Below, piece after piece: positions 21,799-31,900 of a stretch of DNA of 64,000 nucleotides. The DNA is taken from positions 6,572,001-6,636,000 of the forward strand of contig JANFAH010000001.1 in assembly GCA_024663395.1 (NCBI GenBank). The letters run 5' to 3'. This DNA is from Pisolithus tinctorius (Eukaryota; Basidiomycota; Agaricomycetes; Boletales; Pisolithaceae). The position numbers and the translations under genes were made by a program. Under the pieces are notes generated by a model. It was not told the origin of the DNA. It did not search any database and saw only the letters and a list, made by a program, of their open reading frames with translations. Each line of letters begins with the position of its first letter. Position 1 is the first letter of the stretch.

Positions 21799-21888
21799 TA
21801 TCAACTTAGAAGTCCGCTGAACTCCGCACAGAGTTGGTTTGTATATGTTTTGCATAAGGAAGCGGAAATTCCGCTACCGTTCGGGCCC
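21799..21888 (-). repeat. Harbinger terminal inverted repeat, right
   Basis: Reverse complement of 7130-7219. It contains the first in-frame ATG of the transposase (21855-21853). Confidence 0.9.
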
Positions 21889-22164
21889 TAAACAGCATCT
21901 TGAAGAATGAAAAGAGAACAGAATCTATTGAGACAACTAAGTGATGATATATCTAAGCCAAGAAGACTAGAAAACATCTGAAAATTCAGAGATATTGAGC
22001 CATTGGTGTGATGCACACTGTCTGAGAGAAAAATCACAATATCTCTTTGGAACCTCCATAAATTTGAATGTATGTGGAATCTACTGAAAGCTATGAATTA
22101 GGTGGTTTGAACAAGACCAAAATCAGTGAGAACAGTGCAGCCATGCCTGCAGGACATGGGTAAC

Positions 22165-22261
22165 AATGGTAGATTCCTTCCCAAAATGTCACAATTGTCA
22201 CAAAAAGTCAAAAATAGTAAAGTGTTATTTTCCTGATGTGCCAGGGGTAGCCAGACAACCC
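22165..22261. repeat. Outer inverted-repeat arm, right
   Basis: Imperfect reverse complement of about 6988-7105, lying roughly 275 bp outside the right Harbinger end. A tandem GGGTAGCCA-CCC motif follows at 22,246-22,290. Confidence 0.6.
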
Positions 22262-22436
22262 TCTTCCCCAGGGGTAGCCAAACACCCCCCTGCCGGTGGT
22301 AGTGGGAGGCTGCAAAGCAGCCGCGAGCCGAAGGCTCGTCAGTGCCATTAACGAGTACGCGAAATGTTGAATCCACGTGACGTGTGTCGCCCATCGGCCA
22401 TCATTTTGTAGTTTTTCAACCAGATATCTCTTGAAT

Positions 22437-22556
22437 CATCGTATCTAGCTTTACACGAGGCAACCAGCTGGCTGCGATGGTTGGTTCATCTGCTGTTTAA
22501 TCGGATATCATCCGAAATCACCGCACCTAGCTCTATACGAGGCAACCAGCTGGCTG
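22437..22556 (+). repeat. Local tandem repeat, 80-bp period
   Basis: A unit ending ACGAGGCAACCAGCTGGCTG occurs twice, about 80 bp apart (22437-22476 and 22517-22556), with a few transitions between copies. It directly precedes the HET fragment. Confidence 0.6.
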
Positions 22557-22566
22557 CTCGACAAGT

Positions 22567-22785
22567 GACTCGGACGTCAGAAAACAGAAAACTCCCGGAT
22601 GAAAACTACTCTCTCCAGCCCCGCCTTCTTGGAAAAGCCATCTCGACCGCGACAGGCGTAGACAGGAAATCATTTTCATAACTTCAAGCCAGGATTTATG
22701 AATCCACCTTCACCAGAACGCAGGTGGGTTGCCCGAAGAACCACCTCGAGGGTGGAGGTCAAGTCATATTGTATGATGGGAATAT
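22567..22785 (+). pseudogene. HET-domain gene fragment
   Basis: About 220 bp similar to 28,146-28,335. It encodes broken pieces of a heterokaryon-incompatibility (HET) protein: LLGKAISTATGV, then in another frame WVARRTTSRVEVKSYCMMG. It is cut abruptly at ATGATGGGAAT, where PRP3-derived sequence begins. Stops and frame changes show that it is dead. Confidence 0.7.
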
Positions 22786-22944
22786 AAGACTAACATTAGT
22801 TTTCAGCTTCAACGGTTTCAAGCCAACTTTGTTCTTAACCGCAGGAACAGGAATCGGAATGGGGTGCTGCACGTAAATAGTCACGGGAGAGTTCTCTGTG
22901 CTGATATTAAACGCTAAGAAGCCCATTGCAAGGACGTCGTAAGT
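22784..22944 (-). pseudogene. PRP3 gene fragment, copy in duplication unit 2
   Basis: About 160 bp match PRP3 at 34,970-35,135 in the same orientation. They cover the last 14 nt next to an exon-intron donor plus most of one exon (coding, on the minus strand, the region before VGLKPLKLTT). A similar fragment lies at 28,737-28,900. Confidence 0.8.
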
Positions 22945-23774
22945 TCAATTGGTCTGGTCAAGTAGGTGGATCTTTCCCAGCTTTTACGTTTTACTTGAGC
23001 TCCATAACTGTTCTTAGCTGACAGATATGGGGCACTCGACACCCTAATCCCATTCACCTTAGTATGAGCAGTCCTGTCTTTCGCCTAGCCGTATGTGCCT
23101 TCTAGAATGGCCTTCCTGGTGGTTGTGTCGGCAATGTGTGGGTGCGCCACATGATCATTCGTTAGCTTGACCCTAAGTGCACCGGCACGGCTTAGCGGGA
23201 ACAGCCCTACATGCAGAAAGTACGAATTGGGCTTTCCCATTTTGGCACAGTGATCACGTGTATGCCGACCCTTTGAAGACTTTATATAGGCTGTGTTTCT
23301 TGCGCTTTCGGTACGACCGGGAGGGCTGCCACTTGGGGGTGTAATACGTACTAAGTTCTGGCGGATCTGACGATGTTGAATTGTATTCTGGCGGAGTTAT
23401 CCTCATACTCTTGGCCGTTACCCGATACCTGGGACTGGGAAAATGGGTTGGGAAATTCTTACAAACGTTCCAAGAGGTTCGACAAACCTTTGGTTGTGAG
23501 GAGGCTACTGAATCCTAGTGATGTTGCTGATGGAAAGAAAACTGGGCATATGCGGATGGTTTCATTGCGGATCACAGTACTATCCTCGTTTCCTGATTTC
23601 TACAGTCGGTACTCGTCTGATTAGCATCCTAAATGCTCTGTGTTAGTTCCCCATACTATTAACACCTGTGCATTCGGTTGGTCTTCTGAGCTCCTGTTTC
23701 AAGTTGAAAGGAAAGCGGTGGTATCGGGGACGCAGTACCTGTGGCAGTGAACGTGTGGACCATTCCGTTGTGCT

Positions 23775-23910
23775 AGTCAACTCCCTCATAACCCATACCC
23801 ATTCGGGATAGGCCATAGGGTATGGGGTATGAGAGTTTTCTAAGAGCTATTTGGGGGGAGTATGGGAATTCGGGAAATGGAAAAATGTATGGGTTAGGAG
23901 GGCATGGACT
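23775..23910. mobile_element. 136-bp MITE-like insertion
   Basis: The ends form 24-bp imperfect inverted repeats: AGTCAACTCCCTCATAACCC at the left, and AGTCCATGCCCTCCTAACCC when the right end is reverse-complemented. The other two copies of the duplication lack this sequence, so it inserted after duplication. No ORF. The target duplication is unclear. Confidence 0.6.
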
Positions 23911-24472
23911 GTACCTCCCTCCCATTCGGATCATAGCTTATCTGCAAACATAGCCCACCGCAATGGAAGGCAATGGTCCCCGCTTGGCTTAGTTTTGTCG
24001 TAAACCCCGTCTCCGTCCAATCAGGGTACATACATCCTGAGTATTGAAAAAGTCAGCAAGCGCACAGCGTAATTCGACGCTTTTTCAGATTAGTACAGTC
24101 TCGGTCACTTCCATAAGCTTCCCTGAAAAGTGATGGGCATGATTGGCGAGACGAAAAAAGTTCTCGTGCGGTTCGGCCTCAGTTTGCGCATCGCCCGTAC
24201 CAATAGTGTCCGATCATTCGTGACACATCGTAAGCCCGGCCAATATTCAATGGTGAAACCGTCACCACCGAGGTTTCCGCACTGCGAACTTAGTCTTTGT
24301 TACACACTGGTTTGCTGTGAGTCGGGTGCAAGGTTGTAGTAAGGGACATAGCCCAATTGCATCCCTCTCAAGATTTAAAAAGCTGGAAAGATGGTCGACG
24401 ACATTCAGAAACCAAATACCATACCACCCAGTCCTTCCAGTCACAAAGCCTACACCCTTCTGAATATCTATA

Positions 24473-25515
24473 ATGGTCTTCCATACTCGCGTCGCACTCG
24501 CTGAGGATTACGATCTCTCCCAGTCTCAGATTAATGAATACCAGAACAACGTCTGTCCCGTACTTGCGCTGAACGGGGCTGTCTTTGCTGACCGAAATCC
24601 TCCAGGGTCACATCCTGCTAAGGAATGTCATTCCTGAGTCGGAGATTGCTGAATTGCGCACTGCCGTCTTGCGAGCGCATGAAGCTCTCAAAGCCGAAGA
24701 GGAAGACTTCCAGAAAGCATTTCGCATCACCCAAAACCTATGGGAAATTAACGACGTCGTGCGAGCACATGTCTTGTCTAAGCGTTACGCAGGTACGTTC
24801 GTGACCATCGGCCGCCAATCCCACGCTCACCTTGAAAAATAAGGAATCGCTGCGAAGTTCTTAGGCTGCCGTGACGTGCGGGTTTACCACGACCTCACCT
24901 TCTTCAAGGAGGGTCTTGGTAAGGGCAAGCCGACGCCGTGGCACCAGGACGGGCACTACTGGTCAGTGACCTCTTTCTAACTTCTAGCCCCGAATTCGCA
25001 CTGAGCTGTACCCATTATAACAGGCCCCTTGACACAGAAAAGTGCATAACCCTTTGGGTTCCCCTTCTCGATTGCCCGGTAGACATGGGTCCGATGTCGT
25101 TCGTGTCGGGTTCACACCTCAATAAAGATGCTGAACATCTGCCGATTTCCGATGAGAGCGATGAATATATTAGAAATTTGGTAGAGAAAGAAAACCTGTC
25201 TGTGGCCCCCGCGCAACATATGAATGCAGGAGATGCAACATTGTAAGTGTCTCACTCCCAGCTGTTGGAAATCAGGCTTAGCACAGATGTTATAGCCACT
25301 CGTGCTGGACGTACCATGCTGCAGCATCCAACACGACAGAAAACACTAGAATTGCATTCGCTATCGCGTACTATGACGCCGATGCAACGATTCCCCTGGA
25401 GCCGCCAACCAATGAGCGGCGTGCGGCCAACTTGGCAAGGTGGTTCCCTGGGGCCGTACCCGGTGGGCCTGCGGCCACTGAAATAAACCCTGCTATCCTT
25501 TCTCCCCGTGATTGA
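24473..25515 (+). CDS. Phytanoyl-CoA dioxygenase family protein, copy 2
   Basis: Exons 24473-24550, 24606-24792, 24844-24961, 25024-25242 and 25296-25515 have the same lengths as in copy 1 (822 nt, 273 aa). HxD (WHQDGHYW), the distal His and the Arg region are intact, as are all splice sites. Amino-acid changes are few (for example A to E before KENLSV); many nucleotide differences are in introns and third positions. The equal exon lengths suggest that coding function was kept after duplication or that duplication is recent. Substrate unknown. Confidence 0.9.
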
Positions 25516-27750
25516 TGGAACATTGACACGTGCTCCTTAAGGCAGGTGTATAATCGAATTCCTTCTTTGAGTAGATATCCTGCTGGTTCAGAATTACTAC
25601 CATAATAACCCCACTTCGAAGTTGGACACTGGCACATACTTTATAATATAGTTTAGAAGGGTTATGTAGCTCGTGTATAATGTCCTGCGCTGCGAATTCC
25701 AAGGTGATTATTTATGCGCAAACTGAAGCAGCCCAACGGCTCTTAGTGCCTCATATAAAGCAGCAAGCCGATAGTGCTAGGAGTTTTGTCTTCGTCTAAG
25801 TACAACGTGTTTGGTTCCAAAACTACGAGGAAGACACACCCAGAGTGCTAAATCATCCATAATCTCCGGGGGAACTCCTTGCTTTCGGGTGAGGCGACGT
25901 ACGCACGGCCTTTGTCTATGCCACAACCTGACATATACAGACCGTGCATAATACGTGCTTCGTCGCCGATAGCCGCATGATCATGTGCAGCTTCCTACAT
26001 CTAGCGTCCGTGAAAACGACGTGAAGGACTTCCCCAGAGAATTTGCCAACATTTTTGTGTGGCACAGTCCGCGGTCTACAGCACAAACTATGATAGGGGA
26101 AGCGTTTGGAAGTTGAGCTTCAAGTTCTCGCATGAACATCATGTTCATCACTGTTTTATTTTGACAAGAAATTCAGAGGATATCATGCACGCGCACGGTG
26201 CACTTTGGGAAGCTTACATTTCGATATGCAATACTGTTCAGCGCTGAAATATTGATTAGCGAGTTGCAGGTCAGTGGGAGGGGGCGGCAAAATCACCTTT
26301 AGTGAAGTTCTTACTGATGACAGTTTCCAAAATGCGATCCCAAGCCCTTGTCTTCTTCAGCGACTTAGAGCCAGAACCTCCTTCTGAATCAAGTATGTAC
26401 AGACATGGAGCAATTCGAACGAGGGACCTTGGTTTTCATGGAGTTCAATATGGTAGTCGCACTGTAGGCACAGGCGTCGGCGGCAGCGTAGCGGGGCCCG
26501 TGTGCCAAGCCCCCAACTCCCCCGATCAGATTCCTGGTGTCACAGTTGTTCCGAAAAATCTTCCGGGAAGCTTTATCGGATAGTGACCTCGCGATGGATC
26601 AATTTGAGCCCAGGGGAAAATCGCCATATAGCGAGCCGAGCTCCATCATAGTCGGTCCGGTGGCCTCTTGTTTTCTTTGTTCCACATCCGCTCAGAAAGT
26701 TGCTCGCGAGTCGCCGCCTCCCAAAACCTCTTGCTCACGTGATCCATATCTCAAACACGGTTGCGCAACTCCCTAATAGGTACTGCGTACGCCTTGCAAC
26801 ACGTTGCATTCTCCCCGCACCCCCTAGGCCCAGTGATCTGCAACTTTTCTCTCATCAGTTCCAATGAGTAGTTTCTCGCTTCGATTTTGTCTGGTAACGA
26901 CTTCTTGCCTGACAATGACATGAGCTGGCAGCCTGGCATGAATTTTACTACCAACTACCGCGCTGGCAGTGCAGGTGATGTCAGGACTACCAGGACAAAC
27001 CAGGACTCCCAGTGCCTGCCAAGAGTGTCCAGTACACTTTCGCTGATAAGTAGGCTGTCACAGCGCATACTGACCACCGGAGCCCAAACGCCGCCCCCTT
27101 CAAACTTTGGATCCGCACGTACACATCATGTCTTTCGGAGAGTTAGTGTGTAAGCTGCATGTCACATTATACTTTGATGGATACACTTTCTTGCTGGCCG
27201 TTCGACCCGTCCACATTGGTTTTTACTAAACCTGCTTCGTGAGTAGGTTTAGCGGTTTCTGAACACAAAAATAGAAGTCTAATATGCGCAGGAACTTGGC
27301 CGCTGCGTGCTTGCAGCAGTTCAACGAGTCGCACCACGCAAAACTCCAACTCCCGTCTGCGTCCTATGTGTACTGCCACTCGCTCTCAATCTCAACATGA
27401 TGATCCATTGACAATCGCCTCGATCAGTCAATGGGTCCCACACAACCGCTTCTCAAGTGGCTGGTGTAATTGTCAGTTCATGGCGGGGATTAACGGCGAT
27501 ATCGCTGTAGTGGTGATGATCTGCGCAGTGGTGCCGAGTCAAAGATTCGTTATACCGTTTTCGCTAACCGTCCCCTGCGCGTCATAGGGCTCTCGGAGAT
27601 GAAGCTCATGGGAAGAAGTGCGGTAGTGAATTATCTGGTCTAGATGAGACTCGAGAATGTGGTGCAGCAAGTCAGAGCAGTGGAGAAAAGGAAATATTTG
27701 AACCGGGGACGGCTCTTGCGCATTGTGATGTGCGACTCCGCCATTGATAC

Positions 27751-28743
27751 GTGGGTGGAAAATGTCACATACATGGCAAGCGGACGAACCCAATTACGAA
27801 GACTTCCACCAGAAGTGCGGTGGTGGTAAGCAGGGCTACAAGAAACTGCATTATTGCCCATGAAGATTATGGGGCCGAATCCGCTTGGGCGGATACAGTG
27901 TGTATTGACAAGTCCAGTAGTGCAGAACTGGACCAATCGATCCGTTCGTTGTTCGCATGGTATCGCAACGCGTATATTTGCATTGTTTATGAGGGCCAAA
28001 CGCAGTCACCGCTTGACTTCGCTGCCGATCGCTGGTTCACGCGGGGGTGGACCTTGCAGGAGCTCCTCCCGCCGTCGCGATTAAAGTTCCATAATAAGGA
28101 TTGGTATCCGCTTACCGACTTCCGGAACGACAAGATAATTATCGAGGACGTCAGAAAACTCACAGGTGGGACCTCCAGTCCCGCTTGCTTCGCAAAGCCA
28201 TCTCGACCGCAACTGGTATAGACATCCATCATTTTCTTAACTTCAAAACCTGGATTTATGGATCCACCTTTGCCACAACGCATGGGGTGGGTTGCCCGAA
28301 GATTCACCACGAGAACAGAGGACAAGTCATATTGCATGATGGGAATATTTGGAACTAGCATGATGGTGGCATATAGGGAGGGTTCGGAACGTGCGTTCTT
28401 CAGGCTCTTCCAGGCGATTCTGGAAGCAGGATATGCCCGCGACTGGTTTTTGTGGAGGGGAAAGGCTGTTCCGTCCCATATTCATCCTTCGCGTATGATG
28501 CTCTCTGGTCCTGAGTGCTATTTATCCAGCGATCTTCAGATGAACTGTCAGGATGCCGTGAGGTTTGGGCCGTCTAACGAGCCTCTCAGCTTAACCAACA
28601 TAGGTTTGCCGATGAGGCTGCTGATCGTTCCCGCACGCATCGCTGACGGTGATTATTACCGTCCCGACGATTTCTGCATTTCGTGTTCTCTATCCGATAA
28701 TATTGTTACGGTGAAAGGTGTCCGTTTGAAACTATGGCGATAA
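27751..28743 (+). pseudogene. Heterokaryon-incompatibility (HET) domain gene, broken
   Basis: Clear HET-domain sequence: AWADTVCIDKSSSAELDQSI, SLFAWYRNAYICIVYEGQT, DRWFTRGWTLQELLPPSRL, then ISTATGIDIHHFLNF, and WVARRFTTRTEDKSYCMMGI with ERAFFRLFQAILE. HET proteins trigger cell death on fusion of incompatible hyphae. The first and third parts share one frame, but the middle part (about 28,166-28,240) is in another. This implies two compensating indels or an unseen intron. The N-terminal start is not evident. The reading ends LKLWR with a TAA that lies in PRP3-derived DNA, so the original C-terminus is lost. Confidence 0.8.
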
Positions 28744-28900
28744 AAGGCTGACTTTAGTTGTCAGCTTCAACGGTTTCAAGCCAACCTTGTTCTTATCTGC
28801 AGGAGCAGGGATCGGAATGGGGCTGCACTTAAATAGTCACGGGAGAGTTCTCTGTGCGAATATCAAACGATGAGAAGCCCATTGCAAGGTCGTCATAAGT
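28737..28900 (-). pseudogene. PRP3 gene fragment, copy in duplication unit 3
   Basis: About 164 bp similar to PRP3 34,970-35,135 (ATCGGAATGGGG..GTCACGGGAGAGTTC), starting GCGATAAAAG and ending TCGTCATAAGT. It directly follows the HET pseudogene and supplies its stop codon. Confidence 0.8.
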
Positions 28901-31900
28901 TCAATTGGTCTGGCCAAGTAGGTGGATCTTCTCCAGCTTTTACGTCTTACTTGAGTTCCATAACTGTTCCTAGCCCACAGATTTGGGGCACTCGACACCC
29001 TAATCCCATTCACCTTAGTATGAGCAGTCCTGTCTTTCGCCTAGCTTTATGTGACTTCTAGAATGGCCTTTCTGGTTGTTGTGTCGGCAATGTGTGGGTG
29101 CACCATATGGTCATTTGTTAGCTTGACCCTAAGTGCACCGCACGGCTTAGCGGGAAGAGCGATGCAGGCAGAAGGTACGAATTTGGCTTTCTTCATGTCA
29201 CAGTGATCATTCCTCTCATCGCCTCGGTCAGGATTGGCATGGTGATCACGTGTATGGTGAGTATACCGCCCCTTTGTCTTGGGCTTTCGGTGCGACCGGA
29301 GGGCCGTCACTTGGGGGTGTAATACGCACCAAATTCTGGAGGATCTGACGATGTTGGATTTTGCTCCGGCGGAGTTATCCTCATGGGATGCATACTCTTG
29401 GCCGTTACCCGATACCTGGGACTGGGAAAATGGGCTGAAAAAATCTATACAAACGTTCCATAAGGTTCGAAAAACCTTTGGTTGCGAGGAGGCCACTGAA
29501 CCCTGGTGATGTTGCTGATGGAAAGGAAACTGGGCATATGTGGATGGTTTCATAACACTATTCTCGCTTCCTGATTTCTACAGTTGGTACTCGTGTGATG
29601 TATCCTGAATGATCTGTGTATGGTTAGTTCCCCATAATATTAACACCTGTGCATTCGGTTGGCCTTCTGAGCTCCTGTTTCAAGCGGAACGGAAAGCAGT
29701 GGTATCGGGGATGCAGTACCTGTGGCAGTGAACATGCGGACCATTCCATTATACCAGGATGTATGTACCTCCCTCCCGTTCGGATCATAATTTTAAAACG
29801 TAATGGGAGCTTCGAACAGCCTGCAAAGTGATGGGCGTGATTGGCGAGACGGAAGAAGTTCTCGTGCAGTTGCGCATCGCCCACACCTGTGGGAAAACCG
29901 CACCAACAGCGTCCGATCACTCATGACACATCGTACGCCCGGCCAATATTCAATAGTGAAACCGTCACCACCGAGGTTTCCGCACTGCGAACTTAGTGTT
30001 TGCTACCCACTGGTTTGCTGTGAGTCGGGTGCAAAGTTGTAGCAAGGGACATAGCCCAATTGTATCTCTCTGAAGATTTAAAAAGCTGGAAAGATGTCGA
30101 CGAGATTCAGAAACCAAATACCACCCAGTCCTTCCAGTCACAAAGCCTACACCCTTTTGAATATCCACAATGGTCTTCCACACTCGCGTCGCACCCGCTG
30201 AGGACTACGACCTCTCCCAGTCTCAGATTAATGAGTACCAGAACAACGTCTGTCTCGTACTTGCGCTGAACGGGGCTGTCTTTGCTGATTGAAATCCTCT
30301 AGGGTCACATCCTGCTAAGGAATGTCATTCCTGAGTCGGAGATTGCTGAATTGCGCACTGCCGTCTTGCGAGCGCATGAAGCTCTCAAAGCCGAAGAGGA
30401 AGACTTCCAGAAAGCATTTCGCATCACCCAAAACCTATGGGAAATTAACGACGTCGTGCGAGCACATGTCTTGTCTAAGCGTTACGCAGGTACGTTCGTG
30501 ACCATCGGCCGCCAATCTCACGCTCAGCTTGAAAAATAAGGAATCGCTGCGAAGTTCTTGGGCTGCTGTGACGTGCGGGTTTACCACGACCTCACCTTCT
30601 TCAAGGAGGGTCTTGGTAAGAGCAAGCCGACACCGTGGCACCAGGATGGGCACTACTGGTCAGTGACCTCTTTCTAACTTCTAGCCCCAAACGTGCACTG
30701 AGCTGTACCCGCTACAACAGGCCCCTTGACACAGAAAAGTGCATAACCCTTTGGGTACCGCTTCTCGATTGCCCGGTAGACATGGGTCCGATGTCGTTCG
30801 TGTCGGGTTCACATCTCAATAAAGATGCTGAGCATCTGCCGATTTCCGATGAGAGCGATGAATATATCAGAAATTTGGTAGAGAAAGAAAATCTGTCTGT
30901 GGCCCCCGCGCAACATATGAATGCAGGAGATGCAACATTGTAAGTGTCTCACTCCCAGCTGTTGGAAATCAGGCTTAGCACAGATGTTATAGCCACTCGT
31001 GCTGGACGTACCATGCTGCAGCATCCAACACGACAGAAAACACTAGAATTGCATTCGCTATCGCGTACTATGATGCCGATGCAACGATTCCCCTGGAGCC
31101 ACCGACCAATGAGCGGCGTGCAGCCAACTTGGCAAGGTGGTTCCCTGGGGCCGTGCCCGGTGGGCCTGCAGCCACTGAAATAAACCCTGCTATCCTTTCT
31201 CCCCGTGATTGATTGAATATTAACACGTGCTCCTTAAGGCGGATGTGTGGACGAAGTCTTTCTTTGAGTAGATATCCTGCTGGTTCAGAATTACTACCAT
31301 AATAACCCCACTTCGAAGTTGGACACTGGCACATACTTTATAATATAGTTTAGAAGGTTTATGTAGCTTGTTTATAATACGCTGCGAATTCCAAGGCGAT
31401 TATTTATGCGCAAACTGAGGCAGCCCAACGGCTCTTAGTGCCTCATGTAAAGCAGCAAGCCGATAGTGCTGGGAGTTTTGTATTCGTCTAAGTACGTGTT
31501 TCGTTCCAAGACTATGAGGAAGACACACCCAGAGTGCTAAATCATCCATAATCTCCGGGGGAACTCCTTGCTTTCGGGTGAGGCGACGTACGCACTTTCT
31601 TTGTCTACGTTGCAACCTGACTCATGCAGACCACGCATAGTACGTGTTTCGTTGCCGATCGCCTCATGAACTATGTGCAGCCTCCTACTTCCAGCGTCCG
31701 TGAAAACGATGCGAAGGACTTCCCCAGAGAATTTGCCAACATCTTCGTGTGACACAATCCGCGGTCTGCAGCACAAACTATGATAAGGGAAGGGTTTGGA
31801 GGTCGAGCTTCAAGTTCTTGCATGAGCATCGTGCTCACCACTGTTTATAGATATATAAGAAGCTCAGAGGTTATCGTGCACGCGCACGGTGCACTTTGGA

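Larger units (their letters stand above)
9018..21855 (-). pseudogene. Harbinger DDE transposase gene, interrupted by element A
   Basis: Minus-strand exons are 21855-21284, 21236-20882 continuing at 9558-9458 across the LTR-element insertion, and 9405-9018. Removing the insertion and one 4-bp target duplication gives exactly 1,416 nt (471 aa), so the split is clean. DDE motifs are visible: first Asp in GALDGTHIACAP, second in GGWEGSAADATVYHN, Glu in NDIEHNFRVIKRRF, with YYLADVGYP between. An upstream helix-turn-helix-like region (VTLEEQLAIFLYAMVTGLLA) fits the family. The first ATG (21855) lies inside the terminal inverted repeat, so a downstream ATG may be used instead. The insertion falls between IPDGR and YYLADVG and destroys the catalytic core, so this copy cannot make transposase. 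Confidence 0.9.
7130..21888. mobile_element. PIF/Harbinger DNA transposon, split by element A
   Basis: The ends are 90-bp inverted repeats (7130-7219 and 21799-21888) that read identically, beginning GGGCCCGAACGGTAGCGG. They are flanked by the 3-bp target duplication TAA (7127-7129 and 21889-21891), the TWA type used by PIF/Harbinger. Two convergent genes lie inside: a Myb/SANT-like protein on the plus strand and a DDE transposase on the minus strand, the usual Harbinger pair. Without the nested LTR element and one copy of its target duplication the transposon would be about 3.44 kb. Apart from that insertion both genes appear uninterrupted. Confidence 0.9.
22945..27720. repeat. Segmental duplication, copy 2
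   Basis: Aligns with copy 1 (2128-4980) and more fully with copy 3 (28,900-33,420), including the region beyond the dioxygenase gene (25.5-27.6 kb against 31.2-33.3 kb). Two small insertions are specific to this copy: a MITE-like element at 23775-23910, and about 150 bp near 23,940-24,095 with GAAAAAGTC..GCTTTTTC ends. The stretch 25,520-27,600 contains no gene I recognise. Confidence 0.75.

Noticed and set aside
24585..24842. Single-exon start for dioxygenase copy 2 at 24585
   Set aside because: That ATG-less upstream extension lies inside intron 1; the five-exon structure is identical in all three copies.
28101..28358. Separate small gene overlapping the HET region
   Set aside because: Part of its sequence (ISTATGIDIHHFLNF) belongs to the HET protein in a shifted frame; the rest is out of frame.
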